Positions 7,130 through 14,603 of a stretch of DNA of 54,804 nt are shown one piece after another. Source of the DNA: Natrarchaeobius oligotrophus (GTDB lineage Archaea > Halobacteriota > Halobacteria > Halobacteriales > Natrialbaceae). Within the stretch, counting starts at the first letter, position 1. Every line of letters begins with the position of its first letter. A program made the translations under genes and the position numbers. The DNA is taken from the NCBI RefSeq assembly GCF_003841465.1, contig NZ_REFZ01000069.1, forward strand, positions 1 through 54,804, in the 5' to 3' direction. The notes under the pieces were generated by a model. The model was not told the DNA's origin and made no database searches. It was given only the letters and a program-made list of their open reading frames with translations.

Positions 7130-7940
7130 GACCGAGCAACAGACGATCGTCGAGGGCGAGTCCTACGTCGCGACGATGGCAGTTGACGATCTCGAGGAGC
7201 TGGTCGACGCGATCAGGCCGATCGAGAGCGTCGTCTATCTCGACTTCGATCACGACCATCTCGAGGTTCGGGCTCGGGATTTCGTGAACGTCTACGCGAC
7301 GCGCGTCCGCAAGCCGATCGACGCGCCCCACGCAACGGTCGCCACGGTCAAGAGTACCGAACTGATCGAAGCCGTCGATGCGATCCGCTGGGCCGATGAC
7401 GACGTCCGACTCGAGCTCGACGACGATCTCTGGATCTTCGATGGCGACGAGAACCGCCGCACGTTCCAGGAGGTCGAGCGCGAACCTACGGACGGCGTTC
7501 GCGACCGGCCGGAGTTCGACGATCTCCTCGAGTGGGTCGAGTGGAACGTCCGTGCCACGTGTGATGCGTGGCAGTTCGCCGGCGCAGTTCGAACGGTCGC
7601 TGAGCCAGCATCAGTAGCTGTCCGGGTCAGCGCGGAGGACTTCGGGGTTCGCGTTGAAGGCGACGGTCGAGAGTTCGACGACGAGGCCGGAGAAATGGCC
7701 CAGATCTGGCCGTACTTCGACCGGTTCGATGCCGACGTCGAAACCGCGTGTGCGGATGCAGACGACGCAACGTGTGTCGTATCCGAGGACTACGCCCGAA
7801 CGGTGGCCGATGCGGTTCCGGTCTCTGGGGACTCGAGAATCGAGATTCGGTTCGGGCACGACCAGCCGCTTTATGTTGAGTCGGAGTCCGGCGTGGAGGT
7901 CGTGATCGCGCCGCGGATCACAGGTGATGACGATGAGTGA
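7122..7940 (+). CDS. Divergent PCNA-like sliding clamp
   Basis: 272 residues. The N-terminus (YVATMAVDDLEELVDAIRPI... DFDHDHLEVRARDFVNVYATRV) follows the first PCNA beta-alpha-beta unit. The C-terminus (IEIRFGHDQPLYVESESGVEVVIAPRI) matches the closing strands of archaeal PCNA, whose conserved end is usually APRI. It is slightly longer than cellular haloarchaeal PCNA, with an acidic insertion in the centre. Role: processivity clamp and partner hub for polymerase, FEN1 and ligase. No polymerase is encoded, so it would tether host enzymes to viral DNA or compete with host PCNA. Confidence 0.87.
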   Translation: MSETEQQTIVEGESYVATMAVDDLEELVDAIRPIESVVYLDFDHDHLEVRARDFVNVYATRVRKPIDAPHATVATVKSTELIEAVDAIRWADDDVRLELDDDLWIFDGDENRRTFQEVEREPTDGVRDRPEFDDLLEWVEWNVRATCDAWQFAGAVRTVAEPASVAVRVSAEDFGVRVEGDGREFDDEAGEMAQIWPYFDRFDADVETACADADDATCVVSEDYARTVADAVPVSGDSRIEIRFGHDQPLYVESESGVEVVIAPRITGDDDE

Positions 7941-8091
7941 CAGCGGTAACTGTGCGAGCGGTACTGAGCGCGAAACTGCCGAAGCAGCAGTAAATCTCTA
8001 CCAATCTCTCGTCGTAATAACAGAGAGCGATAGGCTCACAGATCAGACCAAAGCGGACATCCTCGAAAAACGAGCGGAGGAGTTACGATGA
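7933..8091 (+). CDS. Small helical protein
   Basis: 52 residues. The ATG at 7933 overlaps the end of the clamp gene by 8 bases and its TGA overlaps the next ATG. It is helical and charged (ETAEAAVNLYQSLVVITESDRLTDQTKADILEKRAEEL). No known family. The tight overlap on both sides supports translation. Confidence 0.6.
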   Translation: MSDSGNCASGTERETAEAAVNLYQSLVVITESDRLTDQTKADILEKRAEELR

Positions 8092-8171
8092 AAGTAGCGC
8101 ACATTTGTCCAGTGACGGGTGAGAGCTATATAGTGTCGGGTAGTGTGCGCGACGACGGGGGTGAGTGGTGA
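8088..8171 (+). CDS. Possible 27-residue peptide
   Basis: MKVAHICPVTGESYIVSGSV followed by RDDGGEW and TGA. The start overlaps the previous stop (ATGA) and the stop overlaps the next ATG (TGATG), so it fits the operon exactly, but it is very short. It could be a translated spacer that keeps ribosomes moving between neighbours. Confidence 0.4.
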   Translation: MKVAHICPVTGESYIVSGSVRDDGGEW

Positions 8172-8482
8172 TGTTCTGGCGAACCCGCTACCACCTCGCC
8201 AGGCTGGTCGCCTACGCGATCTGCGAGCCGAAACTCCGACTCGGCAAACGTCGCCACGACAACCACTGCGATCGTTGTGGCGATCACTGCGGGAGATACG
8301 CGGCCCACAAGCTGGATTTCCCGCTCGAGGACGACGAGATCGAGGATCCAGACGCGACGTCGAAGTGGGAGAAGCTACGGGCGATGTGGGACGCTGAGTA
8401 CGTTCGTGTCTGCCTCGAGTGTAGCGTCGAACTCGAATCAGATTCTGAGAACTCGAGCGGAAACGGAGGGGGTTCGCGATGA
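8171..8482 (+). CDS. Zinc-binding hypothetical protein
   Basis: 103 residues. CDRCGDHCGRYAAH (about residues 33-46) and a later CLEC form a plausible four-ligand zinc site. The N-terminus WRTRYHLARLVAYAICEPKLRLGKRRH is basic and amphipathic. ATG chosen at the TGATG junction; GTG codons 3 and 6 bases upstream are possible. It overlaps the methyltransferase start by 4 bases, so the two are probably co-translated. Confidence 0.78.
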   Translation: MFWRTRYHLARLVAYAICEPKLRLGKRRHDNHCDRCGDHCGRYAAHKLDFPLEDDEIEDPDATSKWEKLRAMWDAEYVRVCLECSVELESDSENSSGNGGGSR

Positions 8483-10062
8483 GCGCGGCCGCGGCAGAGA
8501 CCGTAACGGTCGTCGACCTCTTTGCCGGAGCTGGTGGCTTCTCGACCGGCGCCGCGGATGCCGTCGGCGATCTCCGGGAGGATCCAGATGTTGACGTCCG
8601 CCTGATCGCGGTCAACCACGACGAGGACGCGATCGCGACGCACGAAGCGAACCACTCGTGGGCCGACCACTACCACGCGAAGGTCGAGGAACTCCACCCA
8701 CCGGATGTCGTCGAGCCGGGATCGGTCGACCTGTTGATCGCTGGGCCGATGTGCACACACTTCAGCAACGCTCGAGGCGGCCAGCCTGTTGACGAACAGA
8801 TGCGCGCCTCGCCGTGGCACGTCCTCCACTGGATTCAGTTGCTCCAGCCGACGAACATCATCATCGAGAACGTCCGCGAACTCCGCTCGTGGGGGCCGCT
8901 CGACGAGGATGGAGAGCCGACGAAGGACGGATCAATCTTCGAGCAGTGGGTCGCCACGCTCCAGGCGCTCGGCTATACGATCAACCAGGACGACGGCGGC
9001 GAGTTCGGTGTGATCCTCCGAGCAGCGGACTACGGTGATCCGACGACTCGAGAGCGGTTGTTCGTGATGGGAAGTCGGACGCGCCGTCCAACTATTCCCG
9101 AGCCCACGCACTCGGACGACCCGACGGATGAGCTCGCGGACTGGCGACCAGCGGCGGACGTGATCGACTGGAGTGACCCCGGGACGTCCATTTGGACGCG
9201 GTCGCGGCCGCTGTCGAACAACACGATGAAACGGATCGCAGAGGGCATCCGCCAGCACTGCGACCCACGGCTCGACCCCTTCGCCGACGCGATCGCGGAG
9301 TTCGGAACCCGTCGGGACATCGAAGAGCACGGCAAAGACGTCAGGCTCACGGCCGAGCTCCAGGACGATGTCGTCGACGTCGCCAACCTCGAGACCGCAC
9401 TCGAGGAGCGCGACGAGCCGTTCCTCGTCACCGGCGAGATCGAGACGGCACTGTCGGTCCCGATGGTGATGGGCCAACACACCCACGCGAAGGCAAAGCG
9501 AGCTGACTCGGCGCCGGTGCCGACGCTCACCAAACGGGGGGTGATCCATCATATCAATGCCGACGCGTTCGTCCTGCCGCGAAACATGCCCCAGCGCGAC
9601 ATCTACAGCAACCCGACGTACGATCCGGATGACCGGCCGTTCCACACTGTCACGGCGAAGAACCACGACGGGCACCTCATCTCACCGTTCCTCGTCGAGT
9701 ACTACGGCAACTCGACATCGGCATCGATCGACGAGCCACTGCCGACGGTGACGACGAAGGCACGCCACGCGTTGATCGTTCCGGAGTGCTACCCGTGGGG
9801 GCTCGACCTGCGCTACCGGCTCCTCGAGCCGCCGGAGACCAAGCAGGCACAGGGCTTCTCGGCCGACTACGAAATCGTCGCCGAGACGAAGAAATCCAGG
9901 CGCAAGCAAATCGGCAACGCCGTCCCGGTCAACCTCGCGGCGGCGCTGTGTCGGCACGTACTGACCACCGAGATGCCGAGCCTTACGACCTACGGTGCCG
10001 GCATCCAACCCACCGACGTTGACGTCCCGGCCTACGAGGAGGTGGCTGCGACCGATGACTGA
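8479..10062 (+). CDS. DNA (cytosine-5) methyltransferase
   Basis: 527 residues. Motif I FAGAGGFS is at 14-21. Motif IV is GPMCTHFS at 89-96, a variant of the usual GPPCQxFS that keeps the catalytic Cys92. Motif VI ENV is at 130-132. Motif X GNAVPVN starts at 479. The region between motifs VIII and IX is long and would hold the target-recognition domain. Role: transfers a methyl group from SAM to C5 of cytosine, probably shielding viral DNA from host restriction. No cognate endonuclease is adjacent, so it is an orphan enzyme. Recognition sequence unknown. Confidence 0.93.
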   Translation: MSAAAAETVTVVDLFAGAGGFSTGAADAVGDLREDPDVDVRLIAVNHDEDAIATHEANHSWADHYHAKVEELHPPDVVEPGSVDLLIAGPMCTHFSNARGGQPVDEQMRASPWHVLHWIQLLQPTNIIIENVRELRSWGPLDEDGEPTKDGSIFEQWVATLQALGYTINQDDGGEFGVILRAADYGDPTTRERLFVMGSRTRRPTIPEPTHSDDPTDELADWRPAADVIDWSDPGTSIWTRSRPLSNNTMKRIAEGIRQHCDPRLDPFADAIAEFGTRRDIEEHGKDVRLTAELQDDVVDVANLETALEERDEPFLVTGEIETALSVPMVMGQHTHAKAKRADSAPVPTLTKRGVIHHINADAFVLPRNMPQRDIYSNPTYDPDDRPFHTVTAKNHDGHLISPFLVEYYGNSTSASIDEPLPTVTTKARHALIVPECYPWGLDLRYRLLEPPETKQAQGFSADYEIVAETKKSRRKQIGNAVPVNLAAALCRHVLTTEMPSLTTYGAGIQPTDVDVPAYEEVAATDD

Positions 10063-10639
10063 TACGAAGTACTCCGTTCCCGACGGCCATTGGGACGACG
10101 ATCCCGAACCGGAGCCGGAGCTCGAGCGCACCCGCGTCAGCGATCACGAGATCGACGTCATCTTCGTCACGGATCCGGGTGCGGACATGGGCTACGGTCG
10201 CGAGAAGTACACGGCGACGATTCGCTACGACGACGAGACTGGCGAGCCGTACGTCCTCTTCGCCGTCGAACACCGCTGGAAGGGAAACTACTGGCGTGAC
10301 GTCACCGATTGGGACTGGCGCGACGTTCCCGAGCCCGTCCGCCGGCAGATCGCCGCCGTCCTCCCGGTCGACTCGCCCGACGATCTGGACGATGGCGTCC
10401 GCGTGATCGGCGAAGGCGGCGAGTGCCGGTGGGAAAAGTACCACAAGCCACGGATGGAAGCGACGAGCGGCGAGGAGATGTGGGCCGGTAGCTCGCTTCG
10501 GGATGCGGTTCGGTCGCTCGAGTCCGCGGCCGAGCAGCTGGCCGAGACTGGCACCGAGACCGGCGACCGGATCGAGGAGTTGATCGACGACGTCCGGGAC
10601 GTCCACGGCGATCTCGGCGGCGAAGGGGACGAGAGCTAA
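10055..10639 (+). CDS. Hypothetical protein
   Basis: 194 residues, coupled to the methyltransferase by an 8-base overlap. The N-terminal half is beta-rich with many aromatics (GYGREKYTATIRYDDETGEPYVLFAVEHRWKG, then WRDVTDWDWRDVPEPV). The C-terminal 60 residues form a predicted helix (SLRDAVRSLESAAEQLAET). No known family; a partner of the methyltransferase is possible from context only. Confidence 0.78.
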   Translation: MTDTKYSVPDGHWDDDPEPEPELERTRVSDHEIDVIFVTDPGADMGYGREKYTATIRYDDETGEPYVLFAVEHRWKGNYWRDVTDWDWRDVPEPVRRQIAAVLPVDSPDDLDDGVRVIGEGGECRWEKYHKPRMEATSGEEMWAGSSLRDAVRSLESAAEQLAETGTETGDRIEELIDDVRDVHGDLGGEGDES

Positions 10640-10666
10640 AGGCACGCGAACCAGTTACTGAAAACG

Positions 10667-10864
10667 ATGTCTGAATACACTTGCCCCTCACCAGATCCGT
10701 GCCCGTTCACGACCGACGAGATTACCGAACTCACCGAACACATCAACTCGGAGCACGGTGGAGAGTTCGCTCGCGAGGACTGGCCAGACACGCCGGCGGG
10801 CCGAGCGGCGCGATCGCCGGCCGAACCAGAGTCCGACGAACCAGAGGACGATCCCGATGCATAA
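10667..10864 (+). CDS. C2H2-type mini zinc-finger protein
   Basis: 65 residues. The finger is C-P-S-P-D-P-C then 12 residues before H-I-N-S-E-H, i.e. C-X5-C-X-H-X4-H, followed by an acidic tail. Single C2H2 proteins are common in haloarchaeal viruses and plasmids and are presumed DNA-binding. It overlaps the next start by 8 bases. Confidence 0.75.
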   Translation: MSEYTCPSPDPCPFTTDEITELTEHINSEHGGEFAREDWPDTPAGRAARSPAEPESDEPEDDPDA

Positions 10865-11426
10865 GTTCACGCTCACAACGACAGAGGACCTTGAGGACGC
10901 CGAGCTCGTATATCGTTTAGACCTTCCGGAGGGCCACCATCCGGCGTTCGAGATCATCGTCGACTCGCGCGTCGTTGAGGACGTCGCCGAGGACGCATTA
11001 CGACGTGGTCAACACTGGCGCTATGTCCCGATCGGTGAACTCGACGCCGGCGAGCACACGGTTGCGTTCACCAGCTCCGATGTCGTCCCGTTATCGCTCA
11101 CTATCGCCGCTCGAGGCGAACACGATCCACTCTCCGACCTCGAGCGCCTCAAACAGCTGGCTCGCGAGCGCTGGGGCGACGAATGGGCGATCGAGCAACG
11201 TCACTGGGCAGACGGTACGACGACCGAGCACGCCTACCACGTCGAGCCGTCCGACGAACCGGACGTCCGCATTCGAGAGCGGCTGTTCATCGGAGCCGAC
11301 GGCGAACCCTACCACGATAAGGTCCGCGTCCGCCACGAACAGATCCTCGAGGTCATCGAACGTGACGACCCGCCCGACGAGATCGCGTCGGCGTATATCC
11401 GCGAAGACGAGAGGCAGAACAAATGA
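10857..11426 (+). CDS. Hypothetical protein
   Basis: 189 residues, acidic, no recognised domain. It begins with a beta stretch (KFTLTTTEDLEDAELVYRLDLPEG); a middle charged helix (LSDLERLKQLARERWGDEWAIEQRHW) precedes a beta-rich end. Last gene of the 5.3-11.4 kb rightward operon, followed by a palindromic terminator. Confidence 0.78.
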   Translation: MHKFTLTTTEDLEDAELVYRLDLPEGHHPAFEIIVDSRVVEDVAEDALRRGQHWRYVPIGELDAGEHTVAFTSSDVVPLSLTIAARGEHDPLSDLERLKQLARERWGDEWAIEQRHWADGTTTEHAYHVEPSDEPDVRIRERLFIGADGEPYHDKVRVRHEQILEVIERDDPPDEIASAYIREDERQNK

Positions 11427-11454
11427 CTCGAGGCAGGCAACCAGCGCCGGCTCG

Positions 11455-11475
11455 CCACCGAAAAAATTTCGGTGG
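11455..11475. terminator. Bidirectional terminator hairpin
   Basis: CCACCGAAA - AAA - TTTCGGTGG is a perfect 9-bp inverted repeat with a 3-nt loop. It lies between convergent genes (11426 on plus, 11487 on minus). Confidence 0.65.
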
Positions 11476-11486
11476 TTCACCGACGA

Positions 11487-11663
11487 TTAGGCTTCACGGA
11501 CGAACTGGCGGTGGTGCTCGTTGCAAAGCGTATCCACCGTCTTCGTCCCGCCATCGTCGTCGGGCACAACGAACGTGCCGGACCAGAATCGGTCACGAAT
11601 GTACGGGTTGTAGACCTTGCCACAGTACCCGCACGTCGTTTCCGATTCGTCGTTTCCTGACAT
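11487..11663 (-). CDS. Small zinc-finger protein
   Basis: 58 residues. CGYCGKVYNPYIRDRFW near the N-terminus and CNEHH near the C-terminus supply C-x2-C...C-x2-H ligands. The CxxCGKxYxP pattern is typical of haloarchaeal mini zinc proteins. Encoded alone on the minus strand, convergent with the 5.3-11.4 kb operon and divergent from the next promoter. Confidence 0.78.
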   Translation of the reverse strand: MSGNDESETTCGYCGKVYNPYIRDRFWSGTFVVPDDDGGTKTVDTLCNEHHRQFVREA

Positions 11664-11728
11664 TGTTCTGTTCTCCGTAGGATTCCACCTCGTTGGCTTC
11701 CTCCTACACTACCGTGTACACACGCATT

Positions 11729-11781
11729 TGTAATAAGTGTTGCGTACTTCTATACCCAAACACTTATTACAGTTGCGTACT
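11729..11781 (+). promoter_or_regulatory. Composite operator/promoter (13-bp inverted repeat plus 10-bp direct repeat)
   Basis: TGTAATAAGTGTT (11729-11741) is a perfect inverted repeat with AACACTTATTACA (11759-11771). GTTGCGTACT is repeated directly at 11739-11748 and 11772-11781, 33 bp apart. The right arm contains a TATA-like CTTATTAC at the correct distance for a leaderless start at 11796. Binding at either element would block transcription. Confidence 0.65.
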
Positions 11782-11795
11782 ATTGTACTACTGTG

Positions 11796-12110
11796 ATGGC
11801 ACAGAACAACGCCACCGACGACCGAACCGACAACCAGAAAATCAAGATGGCGAAGTGGTTCTCAGAGGAACGCGCCGAATACGAGGACGCGGATGGGTTC
11901 ACGATCGTCTACGAGGATGACGAGTGCGTTATCATCGCAGACCACTCCGGTCACGAGATCAACGAGTGGGCGAGTCGCTTCGACGCCGATCGCGAAGAAC
12001 TCCGTAGTACGTTTCGGGCGCTTGCCGACCAGAAGATGGGCGAGAAGGATGCTCACGAGGCGTTTAGCTACTCTGACCCCGTCGTCTTCGACAAATTCGA
12101 GGACAGCTGA
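11796..12110 (+). CDS. Hypothetical protein
   Basis: 104 residues. A region around residues 10-60 (IKMAKWFSEERAEYEDADGFTIVYEDDECVIIADHSGHEINEW) is beta-rich; the C-terminal half is helical (REELRSTFRALADQKMGEKDAHEAF). Leaderless start directly behind the composite operator, followed after 2 bases by a small helix-turn-helix gene. A regulatory pair is possible; not recognised. Confidence 0.78.
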   Translation: MAQNNATDDRTDNQKIKMAKWFSEERAEYEDADGFTIVYEDDECVIIADHSGHEINEWASRFDADREELRSTFRALADQKMGEKDAHEAFSYSDPVVFDKFEDS

Positions 12111-12112
12111 TC

Positions 12113-12400
12113 ATGCTCTCGGTCGAAGAAGAAATCGAGATGCTCACCGAAGCCGGACTGTTGACCGAGCGCCAGGCGGAGGCGTTCGTGTATCGCGAAG
12201 TCGAAGCCGTCCCTCGAGAGGCTGCTGCTGAAGAGATGGGGATTACGGCATCGACGCTCGACGACTATCGGAGCGATGCAGTCGAGAAGGTGAAGAAGGC
12301 CCGGGCGACGGTTACCGCAGTCGAGACGATCCGGTTTCAGGCCGATCGCGACGATGACGTCGGCCGTGACGATCGGCCACGTAGGACTGGAACCTGGTAG
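12113..12400 (+). CDS. Helix-turn-helix protein (sigma-70 region 4-like fold)
   Basis: 95 residues. LLTERQAEAFVYREVEAVPREAAAEEMGITASTLDDYRSDAVEKVKKA matches the layout of sigma-70 region 4/LuxR-type HTH: a conserved TERQAE start, then a turn before the recognition helix. Archaea lack sigma factors, so it is a DNA-binding regulator rather than a sigma subunit. The gene at 14604 has the same layout (IGDRQAKVYAAIEVGIARDEICERLDMSESNSYQTY). Confidence 0.78.
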   Translation: MLSVEEEIEMLTEAGLLTERQAEAFVYREVEAVPREAAAEEMGITASTLDDYRSDAVEKVKKARATVTAVETIRFQADRDDDVGRDDRPRRTGTW

Positions 12401-12419
12401 CCAGTCAGATCACGATCGA

Positions 12420-12758
12420 CTATTCCTTTGCGGCATCCAAATTCGCGAGCGCAAGCTCTACGCGCTCGCGGAGGTACTCGACGTCGTCGGGATCGGCGCG
12501 CTCGAGCAACGCCTCCACGAGCTTCGGAATCTCTTCACGGCCGACGAGGACCGATCGCGGGTACATCGGATCGTCGCCGAACTCGGAGATCTCCACCGGG
12601 CCCACCTTGCCCTCGAGGTAGCCGACCCAGAGTCCTGGATGCGGGTACCTCATCTCGTCGTCCGGCCCATCCTGCCGAATGGAATGCTGGCCGCGGATCC
12701 GGACGCCATCCGTGTCGGTAAACTGCAACTCTTTCTTGACGGTCGTTGTGTGTGACAT
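12420..12758 (-). CDS. Hypothetical protein
   Basis: 112 residues. Starts MSHTTTVKKELQFTDTDGVRIRG, with a Gly/aromatic core (MRYPHPGLWVGYLEGKVGPVEI) and a helical C-terminus. Encoded on the minus strand between two rightward genes, divergent from parA. No family recognised. Confidence 0.72.
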   Translation of the reverse strand: MSHTTTVKKELQFTDTDGVRIRGQHSIRQDGPDDEMRYPHPGLWVGYLEGKVGPVEISEFGDDPMYPRSVLVGREEIPKLVEALLERADPDDVEYLRERVELALANLDAAKE

Positions 12759-12824
12759 ATCCGTGGCGTGGTAGTATCGGCACTAAATAGTCAGCCACGA
12801 GTACACTGAAAGTGAAAGTAGGAA

Positions 12825-12849
12825 ATCTAAGATTCTGATCTAAGATTCT
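12825..12849. repeat. Tandem 12-mer repeats upstream of parA (candidate centromere/operator)
   Basis: ATCTAAGATTCT occurs at 12825-12836 and 12838-12849 with a 13-bp period, followed by a degenerate third unit (AAGATAATT). Each unit is nearly palindromic. ParA operons of plasmids commonly carry such repeats as parS or autoregulatory sites, so that role is inferred. Confidence 0.5.
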
Positions 12850-12940
12850 AAGATAATTGTCGCAGGTAAGTCACTAAGCTATCATACGCAGATAACGTGT
12901 CTGACAAAGTTACTTAGCGGAGTGATGTATCAACGTAACC

Positions 12941-13816
12941 ATGCTCTCGTACACGGTCTACAGCGAAGCCGGCGGCGTCGGGAAGACGTCGCTATCCGCG
13001 AATCTGGCAGTGGCGCACGCTCGAGCCGGGCTGGACGTACTGGTCGTCCCACTCGACCCACAGGACGGGAGTCTGAGTCGACTGCTCGGCGTCGACGACG
13101 ATCGCGCCGACGGCAGCGCCGACAACCTGGTCCGGCACATGGTCAACTCGCCTCGAGGCCAGTTCGACGACCTCATCCGAACTGCCGAAGGCGTCGACGT
13201 CGTCCCGGAGCACAACATGCTGGCCGATCTTGCCACGCACCTCCGTCGGGAACAACAGAAGGCACAGGATCTGGGCGACGCCTACAACATCCACGCCCAA
13301 CTCCAGCGCGTTCTCCAGGCGGCCGACGTCGCCGGCGACTACGACGTCCTGATCTGCGACCCGCCGGCGACCGAGGGGAACCACCTGTATAACGCGATCT
13401 ACGCGACGCGAAATCTCGTTATCCCGGTCGAGCCGTCCGCAAAAGGAGAGGCATCGGTCGAAGGTCTCGAGGAGCTCGCGACGAACTTCGCCGACCAGCT
13501 GAACATCGAGGTCGGCGTCCTGGTCGCGGTCCCGAACCGATACAGCGATACGCGTGATCAGCGCGAAACGGTCGACCGGATCGGCTTCCCGACACCGGAG
13601 ATCATCGGCGAGCGGGCGTCGATGCTCGAAGGCTGTTGGAAACAGCAGTGCTCGGCGTTCACGTACGTGCGCGAGCACCGGTCCCGGACGCGGGATCACG
13701 AACTCGAGACGCTGGCCCAGTTCGACCGCCTCGCACGCCATCTCGAGGCCGAAGCCGGGATCGACGCCCCGGAACCACCGGAACCGGGCGCACTCGAGCG
13801 GGAGGTGGATGCATGA
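12941..13816 (+). CDS. ParA-type partition ATPase
   Basis: 291 residues. Deviant Walker A GGVGKTS at 11-17 (preceded by EA rather than the common KG), DPQDG at 39-43, Walker B VLICDPP at 136-142, and a PVEPSAKGE stretch typical of the family. ParA ATPases bind DNA nonspecifically and segregate low-copy episomes together with a ParB-like partner. The next gene overlaps by 4 bases and is the likely partner. A TATA-like GTTACTTAG about 27 bp upstream of the ATG suggests a leaderless mRNA. Its presence argues for maintenance as an extrachromosomal element. Confidence 0.92.
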   Translation: MLSYTVYSEAGGVGKTSLSANLAVAHARAGLDVLVVPLDPQDGSLSRLLGVDDDRADGSADNLVRHMVNSPRGQFDDLIRTAEGVDVVPEHNMLADLATHLRREQQKAQDLGDAYNIHAQLQRVLQAADVAGDYDVLICDPPATEGNHLYNAIYATRNLVIPVEPSAKGEASVEGLEELATNFADQLNIEVGVLVAVPNRYSDTRDQRETVDRIGFPTPEIIGERASMLEGCWKQQCSAFTYVREHRSRTRDHELETLAQFDRLARHLEAEAGIDAPEPPEPGALEREVDA

Positions 13817-14250
13817 CCGGCTTCAAGAGCGGTGCGAGCGGCGACGATCCGTTCGGTACCGGCGGTGACGACCAGAACGACGATCGCGATCGCGGCGACG
13901 ACCCCGATCCGATCGGGACGACACCAGCGCTCGAGGATGACGTCGACACCGACGACGGTGGGAGTGGCTCGAGTTCTCCGTCGGAACAGAGTAGCGAGTC
14001 GACGGCTGCCGGCGGTCTCCCGTGGATCTACGACCGCGACGGAATCACCGACGGCCGCGCGAAGACGGTCCAGTTGCACCTGCAACAGACGTCGCTCGAC
14101 CGCGAGCGATCCGTTCGAAGCGATATCGAAGCAGAGTTCGGCGAGTCAGTCAAGAAGGCGGACCTTCGCGAGGCCGCGCTTCTCGTTGGCCTCGAGCACT
14201 CCGACGACGTCGCCGACCAGCTCCGCGAGTGGGGTTACGACTTCAGTTAG
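13813..14250 (+). CDS. Putative ParA partner protein
   Basis: 145 residues. A long disordered acidic/Ser N-terminus (about 70 residues) is followed by a folded C-terminal part (GRAKTVQLHLQQTSLDRERSVRSDIEAEF...KKADLREAALLVGLEHSDDVADQLREWGYDF). That part resembles DNA-binding partners of ParA by position, size and a likely helix-based DNA-binding domain. ATGA overlap with parA. No ParB family motif is recognised, so the role rests on context. Confidence 0.7.
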   Translation: MTGFKSGASGDDPFGTGGDDQNDDRDRGDDPDPIGTTPALEDDVDTDDGGSGSSSPSEQSSESTAAGGLPWIYDRDGITDGRAKTVQLHLQQTSLDRERSVRSDIEAEFGESVKKADLREAALLVGLEHSDDVADQLREWGYDFS

Positions 14251-14314
14251 TGGTAGACTTGGGAATCAAACCGATCACGTAACGGGCGGGACTGAACGTT
14301 CATCGCATGGCGTC

Positions 14315-14366
14315 TTGCAACCAGATGCTTGCAAAGACTTAAGTGGTTGCAACCGTATAGTTGCAA
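14315..14366 (+). promoter_or_regulatory. Operator array of four TTGCAA palindromes
   Basis: TTGCAA occurs at 14315-14320, 14329-14334, 14347-14352 and 14361-14366. Spacing is 14, 18 and 14 bp, giving mirror-like symmetry. Candidate TATA elements (CTTAAG near 14338 and GTATAG near 14355) lie between and beside the sites, so occupancy would repress the gene starting at 14380. Confidence 0.6.
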
Positions 14367-14379
14367 GTGTAGAAGAACA

Positions 14380-14601
14380 ATGGTTGCCCCAGCCAAGACA
14401 CGAGACGGCGACATTCACTGCTCGAACTGCCTGCAAAGTATGGTCGGCGGCGAAATCGAGGCCGAACTCGTCAAGGATAATGGCGATGTGCGTGCGTACA
14501 GCCTCGAGTGCCCTGACTGCGGTGCGACGGGCAGCTACATCAACAAACTCGGCTTCAACCCTGACGAAGCAATCGACGAGCCGTTCACGAAGGACTGGTG
14601 A
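14380..14601 (+). CDS. Zinc-ribbon protein
   Basis: 73 residues. CSNC near residue 13 and CPDC near residue 46 flank a beta-hairpin, the layout of a classic zinc ribbon. ATG at 14380 is chosen because it follows the TTGCAA promoter closely. Its TGA lies 2 bases before the next ATG, so it pairs with the HTH gene. Function unknown. Confidence 0.78.
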   Translation: MVAPAKTRDGDIHCSNCLQSMVGGEIEAELVKDNGDVRAYSLECPDCGATGSYINKLGFNPDEAIDEPFTKDW

Positions 14602-14603
14602 TC

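Noticed and set aside
11423-11680. Small plus-strand frame starting with an ATGA overlap after the 10857 gene
   Set aside because: It crosses the palindromic terminator and is antisense to the zinc-finger gene at 11487-11663, which has a better composition.
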